A DNA stretch of 64,000 nt from Verrucomicrobiia bacterium (lineage in GTDB: Bacteria > Verrucomicrobiota > Verrucomicrobiia > Limisphaerales > UBA9464), in assembly GCA_019634635.1 (NCBI GenBank), contig JAHCBB010000017.1, positions 1 to 64,000 of the forward strand, read 5' to 3'. The notes below the pieces were generated by a model. The model saw only the letters and a program-made list of their open reading frames with translations. It was not told where the DNA came from and did no database searches. The position numbers and the translations under genes were made by a program. Below are positions 54,612-63,604 of the stretch, piece by piece; positions within the stretch are counted from its first letter, which is position 1, and each line of letters opens with the position of its first letter.

Positions 54612-55403
54612 ATGACCGGCCGGTTGCCCCTCGCATGCTCCCACCGGTTGAGTGTCGGGGTCCGGAACCACCTCGAAGACCTTCTGGGCCTCCTGTACCC
54701 CAATCGGTGCCTCCTGTGCGATGGGGAGCCGGCATCCGCCCGCGGAGGTTACGTCGGCAGCCGTTGCCGGCGCTCCGTCCGCGCCATACACCCCCCCTAC
54801 TGTTCCCAATGCGGACTGCCATTTCCCGCCGACATCACCGGGAGCTTCGTCTGCACCAACTGCGAGGGCCTGTCACTTGCGTTTGAGTCCGCCCGGGCCG
54901 CAGTGGTGGCTGGCGGGGTCGTCCTGGAGGTGATTCACCGGTTCAAGTACGCCCGGGCGCTCTGGTTTGAACCCTTCCTGTCCGACCTGCTCCTCACCGC
55001 GGCAGTGCCCGCCCTTGCGGGTGGCGGTTGGACCGCGGTGGTGCCCGTCCCGCTTCATCCGGTCCGCGCCCGCCATCGTGAATTCAACCAGGCGGAGCGC
55101 CTGGCCCGTCCCCTGGCCGCGGCCCTCGGCCTTCCCCTGCTCTGCAACCGGGTCCGCCGCACGATGCCCACGCTCACCCAGACCCACCTTTCCCGGGCCG
55201 AACGCGCCCGCAACGTGAACCGGGCCTTCCAACCGGGCGACGGCGGCCGATTGGACGGGGCCTCAGTGGTCATCGTGGATGACGTCTTGACCACCGGTGC
55301 CACCACCAGTGCCACCGCCGGGGTGCTGCGCCGCCTGGGCGCCGTCCGTGTCTGCGTCTGGTCGGTCGCCCGCGCGATCCGCGGCGAACCTCCGCTTGCC
55401 TGA
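54612..55403 (+). CDS. comF: ComF-family phosphoribosyltransferase-like protein
   Basis: About 263 residues from the ATG at 54612; an ATG at 54573 is also possible. The N-terminal zinc-finger-like part has paired cysteines (CLLCDGEP, CSQCGLPF, CTNCEG). The C-terminal part is a type I phosphoribosyltransferase: VIHRFKYARALWFEPFLSDL, VVPVPLHPVRARHREFNQAE and the PRPP loop VVIVDDVLTTGATTSAT. ComF proteins are needed for uptake of single-stranded DNA during transformation in several bacteria. It stands alone here. Confidence 0.9.
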   Translation: MTGRLPLACSHRLSVGVRNHLEDLLGLLYPNRCLLCDGEPASARGGYVGSRCRRSVRAIHPPYCSQCGLPFPADITGSFVCTNCEGLSLAFESARAAVVAGGVVLEVIHRFKYARALWFEPFLSDLLLTAAVPALAGGGWTAVVPVPLHPVRARHREFNQAERLARPLAAALGLPLLCNRVRRTMPTLTQTHLSRAERARNVNRAFQPGDGGRLDGASVVIVDDVLTTGATTSATAGVLRRLGAVRVCVWSVARAIRGEPPLA

Positions 55404-55697
55404 AGTCCCCGGCCCCGGACCACGATCCGCGGCCGGTTCCCGGGTTCTGAGCCTTCGATCGCTCCGTTCCCGACTCCGGGGAGGCGCTGTTTAAGCCCCT
55501 GCCCCGGACCAGGTCATGGGGCGCACCCGAGCCTGAGGCCGCTGGAGCCCCTCGAAAATCCGGGTTTCCGGGTCTCGCCGCGGCGCAAACCCCTTGCCCG
55601 CCCCCGTACGCCACCGCTTAACTGACGGGACGCCGTCGCCGCGGCGGTTCCCGGCCTCCGGCTTGGTACCGCGTCAACGGCCATCGTTCATCCGTCC

Positions 55698-57053
55698 ATG
55701 CCTTACACCACCTGTTCAGTGCCTCCCGGCGAAAAGATTGCCATTCACGAGGGAAAACTCGCGGTTCCCGACCACCCGATCATCCCGTTCATCCGGGGCG
55801 ACGGCACCGGACCCGATATCTGGGCGGCAAGCGTCCGCGTTCTCGACGCCGCGGTGACCAAGGCCTACGGCGGTCGCCGCCAGATCGCCTGGATGGAAGT
55901 CTTTGCGGGCGAAGAAAGCTTCAAGCGGTTCAACAACTGGCTCCCGGACGACACCGTGGAGGCCTTCCGTGAGTTTCTGGTGGGCATCAAGGGCCCCCTC
56001 ACCACACCGGTTGGAGGGGGGATCCGCTCCCTCAATGTCGCCCTTCGGCAGATGCTCGACCTCTACGTCTGTCTGCGCCCCGTGCAATACTTTCGCGGGG
56101 TTCCCAGCCCGGTGAAGCATCCCGAGAAGGTGGATATGGTGATCTTCCGGGAGAACACCGAGGACATCTACGCGGGCATCGAATTCGCCGCGGGTTCGCC
56201 CGAGGCCGGGAAACTCCTGAGCTGGCTCTCAGCCGAGTTCCCGAAGGAGTTCAAGAAGGTCCGTTTCGGCACGCGCGAATCGGCCGAATCGTTCTGGAAA
56301 GCCGTGGGTGCGCCCGACGTGGATTCCGGCGTTCAGGTGGGCATCGGGCTCAAGCCCGTCAGCTGGTCAGGGAGTGTCCGGCTCATCCACAGCGCCATCA
56401 GCTACGCGATCAAGTTCGGACGCAAGTCCGTCACCCTCGTCCACAAGGGCAACATCATGAAATTCACCGAGGGTGCGTTCCGCGACTGGGGCTACCAATG
56501 CGCCGAACGGCACTTCGGGGACAAGGTCTACACCTGGACGCAGTGGGAGCGGACCAAAAAGGCGCAAGGCGAGGAGGCCGCCAATGCCGAACAAAAGGCC
56601 GCCCTGGCCGCCGGCCGCGTCCTGGTCAAGGACGCCATCGCCGACATCGTCCTGCAGCAGGTCCTGACGCGTCCGGAGGACTTTGATGTGATCGCGACCC
56701 TGAACCTCAATGGCGACTACCTGAGCGACGCCCTTGCCGCCCAGGTGGGCGGCATCGGCATCGCGCCGGGCGGCAACATCAACTACATCACCGGGCACGC
56801 CATCTTTGAGGCCACGCACGGGACGGCCCCCAAGTATGCCGGCAAGGACATGGTCAACCCCGGCTCGGTGATCCTGAGCGGTGAGATGATGCTTCGGCAC
56901 CTGGGATGGGTGGAAGCGGCCGATCTGGTGTTGCGCGGCTTGAACGGTGCGATTGGAAGCCGTCGGGTGACCTATGACTTTGCCCGCTTGATGGAGGGCG
57001 GCACGCAGGTCAAGTGCTCGGAATTCGGCGACAATCTCATCGCCCACATGTGA
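55698..57053 (+). CDS. icd: NADP-dependent isocitrate dehydrogenase
   Basis: 451 residues from the ATG at 55698. Type I prokaryotic enzyme: [15 protein letters not shown], substrate loop [20 protein letters not shown] (the Ser that AceK phosphorylates in enterobacteria is present), [16 protein letters not shown], the catalytic Lys in [19 protein letters not shown], and the nucleotide site [13 protein letters not shown]. Oxidative decarboxylation of isocitrate to 2-oxoglutarate in the TCA cycle. It is about 35 residues longer than the E. coli protein; the extra sequence includes an Ala/Glu-rich insert ([20 protein letters not shown]). Confidence 0.95.
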   Translation: MPYTTCSVPPGEKIAIHEGKLAVPDHPIIPFIRGDGTGPDIWAASVRVLDAAVTKAYGGRRQIAWMEVFAGEESFKRFNNWLPDDTVEAFREFLVGIKGPLTTPVGGGIRSLNVALRQMLDLYVCLRPVQYFRGVPSPVKHPEKVDMVIFRENTEDIYAGIEFAAGSPEAGKLLSWLSAEFPKEFKKVRFGTRESAESFWKAVGAPDVDSGVQVGIGLKPVSWSGSVRLIHSAISYAIKFGRKSVTLVHKGNIMKFTEGAFRDWGYQCAERHFGDKVYTWTQWERTKKAQGEEAANAEQKAALAAGRVLVKDAIADIVLQQVLTRPEDFDVIATLNLNGDYLSDALAAQVGGIGIAPGGNINYITGHAIFEATHGTAPKYAGKDMVNPGSVILSGEMMLRHLGWVEAADLVLRGLNGAIGSRRVTYDFARLMEGGTQVKCSEFGDNLIAHM

Positions 57054-57160
57054 GGGCCCGCGGCCCCGGGTCCACCGGCGGCCCCGGGGCCCGCAGTGGA
57101 TGGTCCAGGGCCTGAACGCGGCAGGCAACCGGCGGATTGAACGGCTGGGCCCCCTCGCGC

Positions 57161-58414
57161 ATGCTCGAACGCGTGCCGCTGCCCGCCAACTGGGTGCTGC
57201 CCCTGATGCTGCTGCTGGTGGGGTTCAGTTTTTTCTTCGCCGCTGCCGAAACCGCCCTTTTTTCCCTCGGGCCCTGGCGGGCCCGGCGCCTGGCGGAGCA
57301 ACGTCCAGCCCCCGGGGCGGTGGTGTCCGGATTGCTGGCGCGTCCCGACGAACTCCTGGCGAGCCTGGTACTCGGCAACACGGTGTCGAACTTCCTGCTG
57401 GTGGCGCTGGGTCTGCTGAGCTTCGGGGTGGCCCTCTGGGAGCGCTTCCTGGTCCTGTTGGTGCTCCTCGCCGTGTTGCTGATCGCCTGCGAAATGACGC
57501 CCAAGGCCCTCGCCGTTCGAAGCCCCGAAGCCTGGGCCCTGCGCGTCGCCCGGCCGATGCGGCTCTTCGTACGGTTCACCGGACCGGTGATCCGTTTCGC
57601 CCGAAACGTGGTGGACCGACTGCTCAGTCCGGTACTCCGCTGGGCGCCGCCAACGCGGGTCGAGGTCACCGCCGAGGAGTACGCCGACCTGGTGGATCTC
57701 GCGCATCAGCAGGGTGCGGTCTCACGCGCCGAACGCGACATCATCCACCGCATCCTCGCCCTCAACCGCAGGACCGCCCGGGATGCCATGCGCCCACGGG
57801 CGCAGATGGTGCTACTGCCCGACGATCTGCCGGTCGCGGACCTGGCGCGGTCCGCACGCGAACTCCGGCACCACCGGATTCCCCTCTTTGACGAGACCCC
57901 GGAAAACATCGTGGCGGTGCTGAACACCCGAACCCTGCTGCTGGCGCCGGGTGCCGACCTGGACGAGGCGCTGGAGTTCCCCTCGTTCGTCCCGGAAAGC
58001 ATGAACCTGATGGCGCTGTTCCAAGCCCTGCAGCGGCAGCGCCGCGGCCTCGCGATTGTTCTCGACGAGTTCGGGGGTCCCTCGGGGCTGGTGACGCTTG
58101 AAGACGTGCTCGAAACCGTCGTGGGACCGATCCGGGGTGAAGGGGAGGCGGAAGGCTTTGTGATGGAGCGCATGGCTCCGGGGCGATGGCGCGTCAACGG
58201 GGCCATGCGGCTGGATGATTTTGCCCGGGAGTTCCCCGGGCTGGGGAGTGATCCCGACGTGGACACCCTCGGCGGCCTTGTGGTGAAGCTGGCCGAAGTC
58301 GTGCCGGCTCCAGGGGAGGTGTTCCTCCACCGCGGCGTGCGCTTCACGGTGCGGGCATCGGACGAACGACGGGTTCGAGAACTGATGGTCGAGGCCGTCG
58401 GAGGGGGGACATGA
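57161..58414 (+). CDS. DUF21/CBS/CorC-HlyC domain membrane protein (first of three)
   Basis: 417 residues from the ATG at 57161. The N-terminal CNNM/DUF21 domain has four hydrophobic segments (LPLMLLLVGFSFFFAAAETA, then LVLGNTVSNFLLVALG) with the family EMTPKALAVR motif. CBS-pair region: RDAMRPRAQMVLLPDDLPV through LAIVLDEFGGPSGLVTLEDVLE. The C-terminal CorC_HlyC domain (GRWRVNGAMRLDDFAREFPG) is present. Family members handle magnesium or cobalt efflux; 'hemolysin' in older names is misleading. Its stop overlaps the next gene's ATG. Confidence 0.9.
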   Translation: MLERVPLPANWVLPLMLLLVGFSFFFAAAETALFSLGPWRARRLAEQRPAPGAVVSGLLARPDELLASLVLGNTVSNFLLVALGLLSFGVALWERFLVLLVLLAVLLIACEMTPKALAVRSPEAWALRVARPMRLFVRFTGPVIRFARNVVDRLLSPVLRWAPPTRVEVTAEEYADLVDLAHQQGAVSRAERDIIHRILALNRRTARDAMRPRAQMVLLPDDLPVADLARSARELRHHRIPLFDETPENIVAVLNTRTLLLAPGADLDEALEFPSFVPESMNLMALFQALQRQRRGLAIVLDEFGGPSGLVTLEDVLETVVGPIRGEGEAEGFVMERMAPGRWRVNGAMRLDDFAREFPGLGSDPDVDTLGGLVVKLAEVVPAPGEVFLHRGVRFTVRASDERRVRELMVEAVGGGT

Positions 58415-59400
58415 ATCTCGAATTGCTCCAGGCGCCGGTGCTCGCCGCAGCCTTGGTGCTGTCGGCATTCCTCTCCGGGATGGAGGCCGCCGTCATGGCC
58501 GTGAGCCGTCTCCGCATCCGGCAATGGGTGCGCGAGGGGCGTCCGGGCGCCCGCGCCCTCCAGAGCTACCTCGCCAATCCGGAGAATTTTCTCTGGACCG
58601 TGCTGGTCGGGAACACCCTGGCGAACTTCTTCATCGTGGTCATCACCGTGTTCTGGCTGAACGAACGGGTGGGCCAATGGCCTTGGGTGCTCTGGGGGCT
58701 CATCGGGATCATCGCCTTCTGCCTGTACGTCGTGAACGACCTGCTGCCCAAGGCCCTCTTCCGCCAGTTTCCCGACCGCCTCGCGCTGTGGCTCGTCTGG
58801 CCATTCCGGCTGGTCCACGCGCTCCTCTGGCCCTTCGTCACGCTGATCGAGAGCTTCACCTCCCAGCTGCTGCGCTGGACCGGCGGACGCTCCCTCAACA
58901 GCCAGTTTTTCGCCAGCCGCGACGAAGTGCGCGACGTGGTCCTGGATCCCGCCAGCCGCCTGCATCCCACGGAACGTCAACTGATCCACCGGGTCCTCGA
59001 CCTGAAGTACCGGACGGTCGGGCAAATCGCCCGTCCGCTCACCCTCGCGGACTCGGTCAACATCCGAACCCCGATTCCCGAGGTGCTGGAGCTCTACAGC
59101 CGTCGGGGGCACACCCGCTTGCCGGTCTGGGATTCGGGGCTGACCTCGGCGCGCATCGCGGGGGTGGTCAGCCTGAAGAACATCCTGTACAGCCCGGGCG
59201 CGCCGGAACGGAAGGTGGCGGGGGACTACCTGCGTCCGGCGCTCTTTCTCAGCGAGTCGTTGCCGCTGGAGGAGGCGCTGCGCCGTCTCCAGCGGAGCGG
59301 GCAGCCGCTGGCCATCGTGGTGGACAACAGCCGGCGGGAGCGGGGGTTCCTGACGCTGTCGGACGTCCTCAAGGCGGTCTTCGGGGAGGTGACGCTGTGA
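58411..59400 (+). CDS. DUF21/CBS membrane protein lacking the CorC-HlyC domain (second of three)
   Basis: 329 residues, overlapping both neighbours by 4 bases. DUF21 membrane domain (VLSAFLSGMEAAVMAVSRLR; LVGNTLANFFIVVITVFWLN; YVVNDLLPKALFRQ) followed by a CBS pair (GHTRLPVWDSGLTSARIAGV; LAIVVDNSRRERGFLTLSDVL). The protein stops right after the CBS pair and has no C-terminal CorC_HlyC domain. The signature Glu of (E)xxPKAL is replaced by Asn-Asp (VNDLLPKAL). It may be a regulatory or heterodimer partner of the flanking full-length paralogues. Confidence 0.88.
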   Translation: MNLELLQAPVLAAALVLSAFLSGMEAAVMAVSRLRIRQWVREGRPGARALQSYLANPENFLWTVLVGNTLANFFIVVITVFWLNERVGQWPWVLWGLIGIIAFCLYVVNDLLPKALFRQFPDRLALWLVWPFRLVHALLWPFVTLIESFTSQLLRWTGGRSLNSQFFASRDEVRDVVLDPASRLHPTERQLIHRVLDLKYRTVGQIARPLTLADSVNIRTPIPEVLELYSRRGHTRLPVWDSGLTSARIAGVVSLKNILYSPGAPERKVAGDYLRPALFLSESLPLEEALRRLQRSGQPLAIVVDNSRRERGFLTLSDVLKAVFGEVTL

Positions 59401-60776
59401 ACCTGGAGATGCTGTGGACCCTGGCAGGGCGTCTGACAGTGGCGCTGCTGCTGGTATTGGTGAACGGGTTCTTCGTCGCCTCGGAGCTGGCGCTCGTGAA
59501 GATCCGGGAGACACAGCTCGACACCCTGGTGGCGCGGCGGCGCCGCGGCGCCCGGGACGCGCTCCGGCTCAAGCGGAACCTCAATGCCGCGATTACCGCA
59601 ACCCAACTTGGGGTCACGCTCGCCGGCATGGCGCTTGGCCGGTATGTCGAGCCCATGGTGGAGGTGGTCGCAGAACCGTTGCTGCATGCCCTTGGGCTAC
59701 CACCCCGACACTGGGCCTACGGGGTCCTCATCGGTGCGGGCTTCGTGATCATGTCGTTTGTCCTGATGATCCTCGGGGAGGCCCTGCCCAAGGCATTGGC
59801 GATCAACAAGACCGAGCCGGTCACGCTGATGATTGCCACACCGCTCAGCTGGTTTTTCCAGATCGCAAGACCGCTGATCCGGGTGATCAGTGGCACCGCG
59901 CTGTGGTTGGCGCAGCGCCTGGGCGTCGAGCCGCTCGACGAACATGAACGGCACAGTCCTGAAGAACTGCGGCTGATGATCCTCTCGGGGGCCAAGGACG
60001 GCGCGGGAACCGAGCTCGGACACGATATCGTGCTCAATTCCCTCGACCTGCGTCGCCGGGTGGTGCGCGAAGTGATGCGCCCGCGGCGGGAGATCACGGC
60101 GCTCAACACCGCCGCAACGCTGGAAGCCTGTCTGGAGGTCGCAGAACGCAGCCGGTACTCCCGCTTCCCGCTGTGTGAGCGCGGCGATCTGGACCGGACA
60201 CCCGGGGTGGTCCATTTCAAGGACCTGGTCGCCCTTCGGAACCGCGCGTTGACCGGGGCCGACCTGCTCCCGGCCGCCCGCCCGGTCATCTACGTGCCCG
60301 AGACGGCGCGATTGGAGCGGGTCCTCCAGCTCTTCCTGGAGCGGAAACTCCACCTCGCCCTCGTGGTGGACGAATACGGCGGCACCACCGGCATGCTCAC
60401 GCTGGAGAACATTCTGGAGGAACTGGTCGGGCAGATTCAGGACGAATTCGACCACGAGGGCCCCCGGATGTCCCGGAGGGGTGAGGACGGCTGGGAGCTC
60501 GCGGGCTCGCTGCCCCTCTTCGAGCTGTCGGAGCTGACGGGTACGGCGTTGGAGACCGACGGGGTGACCACCCTCAACGGCTGGGTGACCCAGCGGCTCG
60601 GACGCTTCCCCCGCCGTGGGGATCGCATTGCGATCGGCGGCTTCGATCTGATGGTGGAGGATCTCGAGGGATTGCGGGTGGGGCGGGTGTTGCTGAAGCG
60701 CCTCTCAGCCGCCGAGTCTTCCGAAACGACCGACGTGGAGGAGCAGGCGGGAACCGGCGGGGAATCGCCCGGATAG
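59397..60776 (+). CDS. DUF21/CBS/CorC-HlyC domain membrane protein (third of three)
   Basis: 459 residues from a GTG whose last two bases overlap the previous stop (GTGA). DUF21 domain with NGFFVASELALVKIRETQLD, ITATQLGVTLAGMALGRYVEP and LGEALPKALAINK; CBS pair with VREVMRPRREITALNTAA and HLALVVDEYGGTTGMLTLENILEELVG; CorC_HlyC domain (WELAGSLPLFELSELTG...TLNGWVTQRLGRFPRRGD). This is the most canonical member of the trio. A role in divalent-cation export or sensing is inferred from family. It converges with the TlpA-like gene only 9 bases away. Confidence 0.92.
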   Translation: MNLEMLWTLAGRLTVALLLVLVNGFFVASELALVKIRETQLDTLVARRRRGARDALRLKRNLNAAITATQLGVTLAGMALGRYVEPMVEVVAEPLLHALGLPPRHWAYGVLIGAGFVIMSFVLMILGEALPKALAINKTEPVTLMIATPLSWFFQIARPLIRVISGTALWLAQRLGVEPLDEHERHSPEELRLMILSGAKDGAGTELGHDIVLNSLDLRRRVVREVMRPRREITALNTAATLEACLEVAERSRYSRFPLCERGDLDRTPGVVHFKDLVALRNRALTGADLLPAARPVIYVPETARLERVLQLFLERKLHLALVVDEYGGTTGMLTLENILEELVGQIQDEFDHEGPRMSRRGEDGWELAGSLPLFELSELTGTALETDGVTTLNGWVTQRLGRFPRRGDRIAIGGFDLMVEDLEGLRVGRVLLKRLSAAESSETTDVEEQAGTGGESPG

Positions 60777-60785
60777 GGCCTGCAC

Positions 60786-61304
60786 TCACTGTGGCGGCAG
60801 CAGGGGCTGCACGACGTTGGAGATCTCCCGTTCGGTGAGGGTTCCGAGATAGCGGGCCACAACCTGGCCGTTGGTTGCGATGACGAGGGTCGTGGGCAAC
60901 GAGGCGATGGCGAGGGACTCCAGGAGGTTGGTGTCGGCAATCAGGACCGGGTATTGAATTCGATGGCGCCTGGCAAATGGGCCCACCACGGCGGCCCCCC
61001 GTTCATCCGTGGCGGCTCCGAGCACCGCGACCCCTCTCTCGGACCAGGCCCGGTGAACGGCATTGAGCTCGGGGATCTCGCGGCGACAGGGAGGACACCA
61101 GGTCGCCCAGAAATTGAGCACCACCACCCGTCCGGCAAACTGCGCTGAATCCACGGGTTCCCCGGTCAGGCTGTCCATCTGCCACTCCGGCATCATCACA
61201 CCCGACCCGGGAAGGCGCACAAACGACGGCCCCGTCGGCCGGCTGACCCACCAGCCTAGCAATGCGGCCAGGGCAAAGGGCACGAGCCATCGGGGGCGCT
61301 TCAT
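60786..61304 (-). CDS. TlpA/ResA-like thiol-disulfide oxidoreductase
   Basis: 172 residues with an N-terminal membrane anchor or signal (RWLVPFALAALLGWWV). Thioredoxin fold with the active site FWATWCPPCRREI (Cys70, Cys73) and the cis-Pro segment ASLPTTLVIATNG. This subfamily keeps thiols reduced outside the cytoplasm, for example apocytochrome c before haem attachment, which fits the cytochrome proteins in this window. The ATG overlaps the stop of the SGNH hydrolase gene. Confidence 0.92.
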   Translation of the reverse strand: MKRPRWLVPFALAALLGWWVSRPTGPSFVRLPGSGVMMPEWQMDSLTGEPVDSAQFAGRVVVLNFWATWCPPCRREIPELNAVHRAWSERGVAVLGAATDERGAAVVGPFARRHRIQYPVLIADTNLLESLAIASLPTTLVIATNGQVVARYLGTLTEREISNVVQPLLPPQ

Positions 61305-61996
61305 GGGCGGTCCCCTCCGGTGCGTGCCCTGCGAATCGCGCGCTCAATCACCGGCGTCCAGGCCGCGTAGCCGGCAGCGTTCAGATGGAGCGCATCCGGC
61401 TCGAAATACGCCGGATCCGGCTCCCCATCCGGGTCGAGGACTACGGCAAACGTGTCCGCGAATTCAATATTCGGATGCTGCCGCGCGAAACCCGCCATCC
61501 GGGCATTGAGATCCCGCTGGGCCTCCATCAATGACCGCCGGCTGGGACTTGCCTTGACCCCAAGCAGGATGACCGGAGTCCCGGGCAATTGGCGCTCCAC
61601 CCGATTGAGAAACTCCAGCACATCCGACGCCACGGCGTCGGCCGGCGCGCCCCGCGCCAGGTCGTTGTCCCCCTCGTACACCACAATCATCCGCGGGCGA
61701 TACGGCGTCACCACCCGATCAAAGTGCAGCAGCAGGTCCCGCATCGTGGAGCCGCCAAACCCGCGGTTGAGAACGGGTTCCCCCGGGAATACCGCAGGCA
61801 GATTGGTCCAAAGCCGGATGCTGGAACTGCCGACAAAAAGGACCGGACCACGCGGCGGCGGGGTTTGGCGGTCCGCCAGCTCGAACTGCCGGATTTCCGG
61901 CTCGAAGGGGACGGCCTCCGAATCCCGAGCGACAGCATGCGCCTGAACGCCAGCCCCGGCCAAAAGCACGGCCCAGCCGGTTCGAATCCAATGCAT
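61301..61996 (-). CDS. Exported SGNH/GDSL-family hydrolase
   Basis: 231 residues with a signal peptide (TGWAVLLAGAGVQAHAVA). SGNH blocks: the nucleophile Ser in VLFVGSSSIRLWTNL, Gly in NRGFGGSTMRDLL, Asn in VVYEGDNDLARG, and the Asp/His pair in DALHLNAAGYAAW. These enzymes are esterases, often deacetylating polysaccharides or lipids in the periplasm; the substrate is unknown. It is translated together with the TlpA-like gene. Confidence 0.88.
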   Translation of the reverse strand: MHWIRTGWAVLLAGAGVQAHAVARDSEAVPFEPEIRQFELADRQTPPPRGPVLFVGSSSIRLWTNLPAVFPGEPVLNRGFGGSTMRDLLLHFDRVVTPYRPRMIVVYEGDNDLARGAPADAVASDVLEFLNRVERQLPGTPVILLGVKASPSRRSLMEAQRDLNARMAGFARQHPNIEFADTFAVVLDPDGEPDPAYFEPDALHLNAAGYAAWTPVIERAIRRARTGGDRP

Positions 61997-62861
61997 GGAT
62001 TCGGATCATGAACCTCGAACGGAAATGTGGCCAGCCTCAACGGAGCCCCTGCTGCACCGCCTCACCGCCTCGCCGCAGGGCATTTCATCTGATTTGACCG
62101 GGCTGGGGCATGGCCGTGGGTCTCGGCCGATCAGGCCTGCTGGAAGGCGCGGCGGACGTCCACCGGCTCGAAGTGCCACCTCCCGCATAGGGACGGGTCA
62201 TTGCCGGGTCGCCCCTCCGGGATCCCGACAGAGGGACAGGCGAAGGGTCCCGAACTCCCCTCGCGGTGGGGCGAGAGTCCTCGCGAGCCGTCCGCGCGTG
62301 GAGTCCCCACAGCCCAGGTACCAAGGTTGCCCGCGCGGTTCGCGGGAGCCTCACCCATCCAGCCGAAAACCTCCCCCGATCAAGACAGTCACCGGCAACG
62401 GGGCCGGCGGTCCAGACATAGGGACAGGTCAATGCTGGGTGGCCTCCCCGGGCTGGGAACGCGCGACGTTCCACCATCCAAGCACCATAACCCCGATCCC
62501 CGCTGTCACTCCACACGCTGTGCGGAAGAAATTACGGACGTGCGGGAGCGTGTCCCTACCAGCAATTGGCAGCGGCGTGTTCCATCCGCGACCCAGATTT
62601 ACTCCGCCACGCCCACGGTCAAAACCGCAGGGAACGCGGGAAGACCTACCGCCCAAGAGCTACCAGCACGGGAAGGGCGCATTCATCGCCCGACTCCGGA
62701 CCTCATCTCCGCGGCAGCCTCTCCGCATCGAGAACACCGCGTGTCGCATCGTCATGCGACATGACGCCGTAAGTGTTTGGGCGGCTTGGTGGGCGATGTT
62801 GACTCCGGGACCGGATCCGTCTGGCCCTCGACGCCTCACGTCGCCCCGGTAGCCTTTCTAC
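61997..62861. other. Repeat-rich non-coding block
   Basis: 865 bases with no credible gene; open frames here are Pro/Arg/Ser shadows. Two related ~44-base segments begin CATAGGGAC at 62186 and 62417 (about three quarters identical, 231 bases apart). A perfect hairpin GGAACG/CGTTCC lies at 62456-62472 and a perfect GTCGCAT/ATGCGAC palindrome at 62743-62760. The pattern suggests dispersed intergenic repeats and possibly a decayed insertion. Confidence 0.55.
62743..62760. promoter_or_regulatory. Perfect inverted repeat upstream of the response regulator
   Basis: GTCGCAT (62743-62749) and ATGCGAC (62754-62760) flank CGTC, about 100 bases before the response-regulator start. It could be an operator for this or another regulator, or part of the repeat block. 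Confidence 0.35.
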
Positions 62862-63539
62862 GTGGCTCAGACATCCGTCACGCCCGCCGCGGCCCCGATC
62901 CAGGTGATCCTGGTCGAGGACGACCGCGCACTCGCGTCGGAACTCGCCGCACTGCTGCGAAACGAGGCCGATCTCAACGTCGCCGGCACCTTCGGCACGG
63001 CCGAGGCGGCCGAACGGGACCTGATCGCCGGCATGGCCGACGTGGTGGTCACCGACATCCAGCTTCCCGGCCGCAGCGGGATTGACCTGATTCGGGCTCA
63101 CAAACCGAACCTGCCGTCCACCCAGTTCCTGGTGCTCAGCATGTTTGACGACGACGACGTCGTCTTCGCAGCACTCCGCGCCGGCGCCAGCGGGTACATC
63201 CTCAAACGGAATCTCCGGGGCCAGCTCGCCGGAATGATCCGAGACCTGCATTCGGGCGGGGCCCCGATGAGCAGCAGCATCGCGCGCAAGCTGGTCCACG
63301 AATTCCAGGGACGGAGCCCCGATGCCGAGGCCGTGGCCGTGGCCGGGCTGGCGCCCCGCGAATCGGAGCTTCTCGACCTGCTCGCCCGCGGACGCAGCTA
63401 CAAGGAATGCGCCGAGGCCATGTCACTGAAGCTGGACACCGTCCGCACCTACATCCGGCGCCTGTACGAAAAGCTGCACGTCCACAGCCGCCACGAGGCC
63501 GTGGCCAAGGCCAGGAAAGGAGGCGACCCCCAGTCGTGA
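62862..63539 (+). CDS. NarL/FixJ-type two-component response regulator
   Basis: 225 residues from a GTG start. Receiver domain with the acidic pocket VILVEDD, phosphorylation site VVVTDIQLPG (Asp65) and the conserved Lys in SGYILKRN. The C-terminal LuxR-type helix-turn-helix is LAPRESELLDLLARGRSYKECAEAMSLKLDTVRTYIRRLYEKLHV. It binds DNA as a dimer when phosphorylated. The likely kinase is the convergent gene at the window edge, 65 bases away on the opposite strand. Confidence 0.94.
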   Translation: MAQTSVTPAAAPIQVILVEDDRALASELAALLRNEADLNVAGTFGTAEAAERDLIAGMADVVVTDIQLPGRSGIDLIRAHKPNLPSTQFLVLSMFDDDDVVFAALRAGASGYILKRNLRGQLAGMIRDLHSGGAPMSSSIARKLVHEFQGRSPDAEAVAVAGLAPRESELLDLLARGRSYKECAEAMSLKLDTVRTYIRRLYEKLHVHSRHEAVAKARKGGDPQS

Positions 63540-63604
63540 TCCCGGCCTCCGTTGTTGCATTGCATCATTCGAGTGCGGGTCGCCGGAAACCCACAGATTC
63601 CGTC

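Noticed and set aside
57057..57105. GC-only palindromic stretch after icd as a terminator
   Set aside because: GGGCCC/CCCGGG runs pair only partly and there is no U-tract; low-complexity GC sequence explains it.
62429..62656. Minus-strand small frame with a hydrophobic stretch in the repeat block
   Set aside because: Only a short membrane-like segment, overlaps repeats and hairpins, no start signal or neighbour support.
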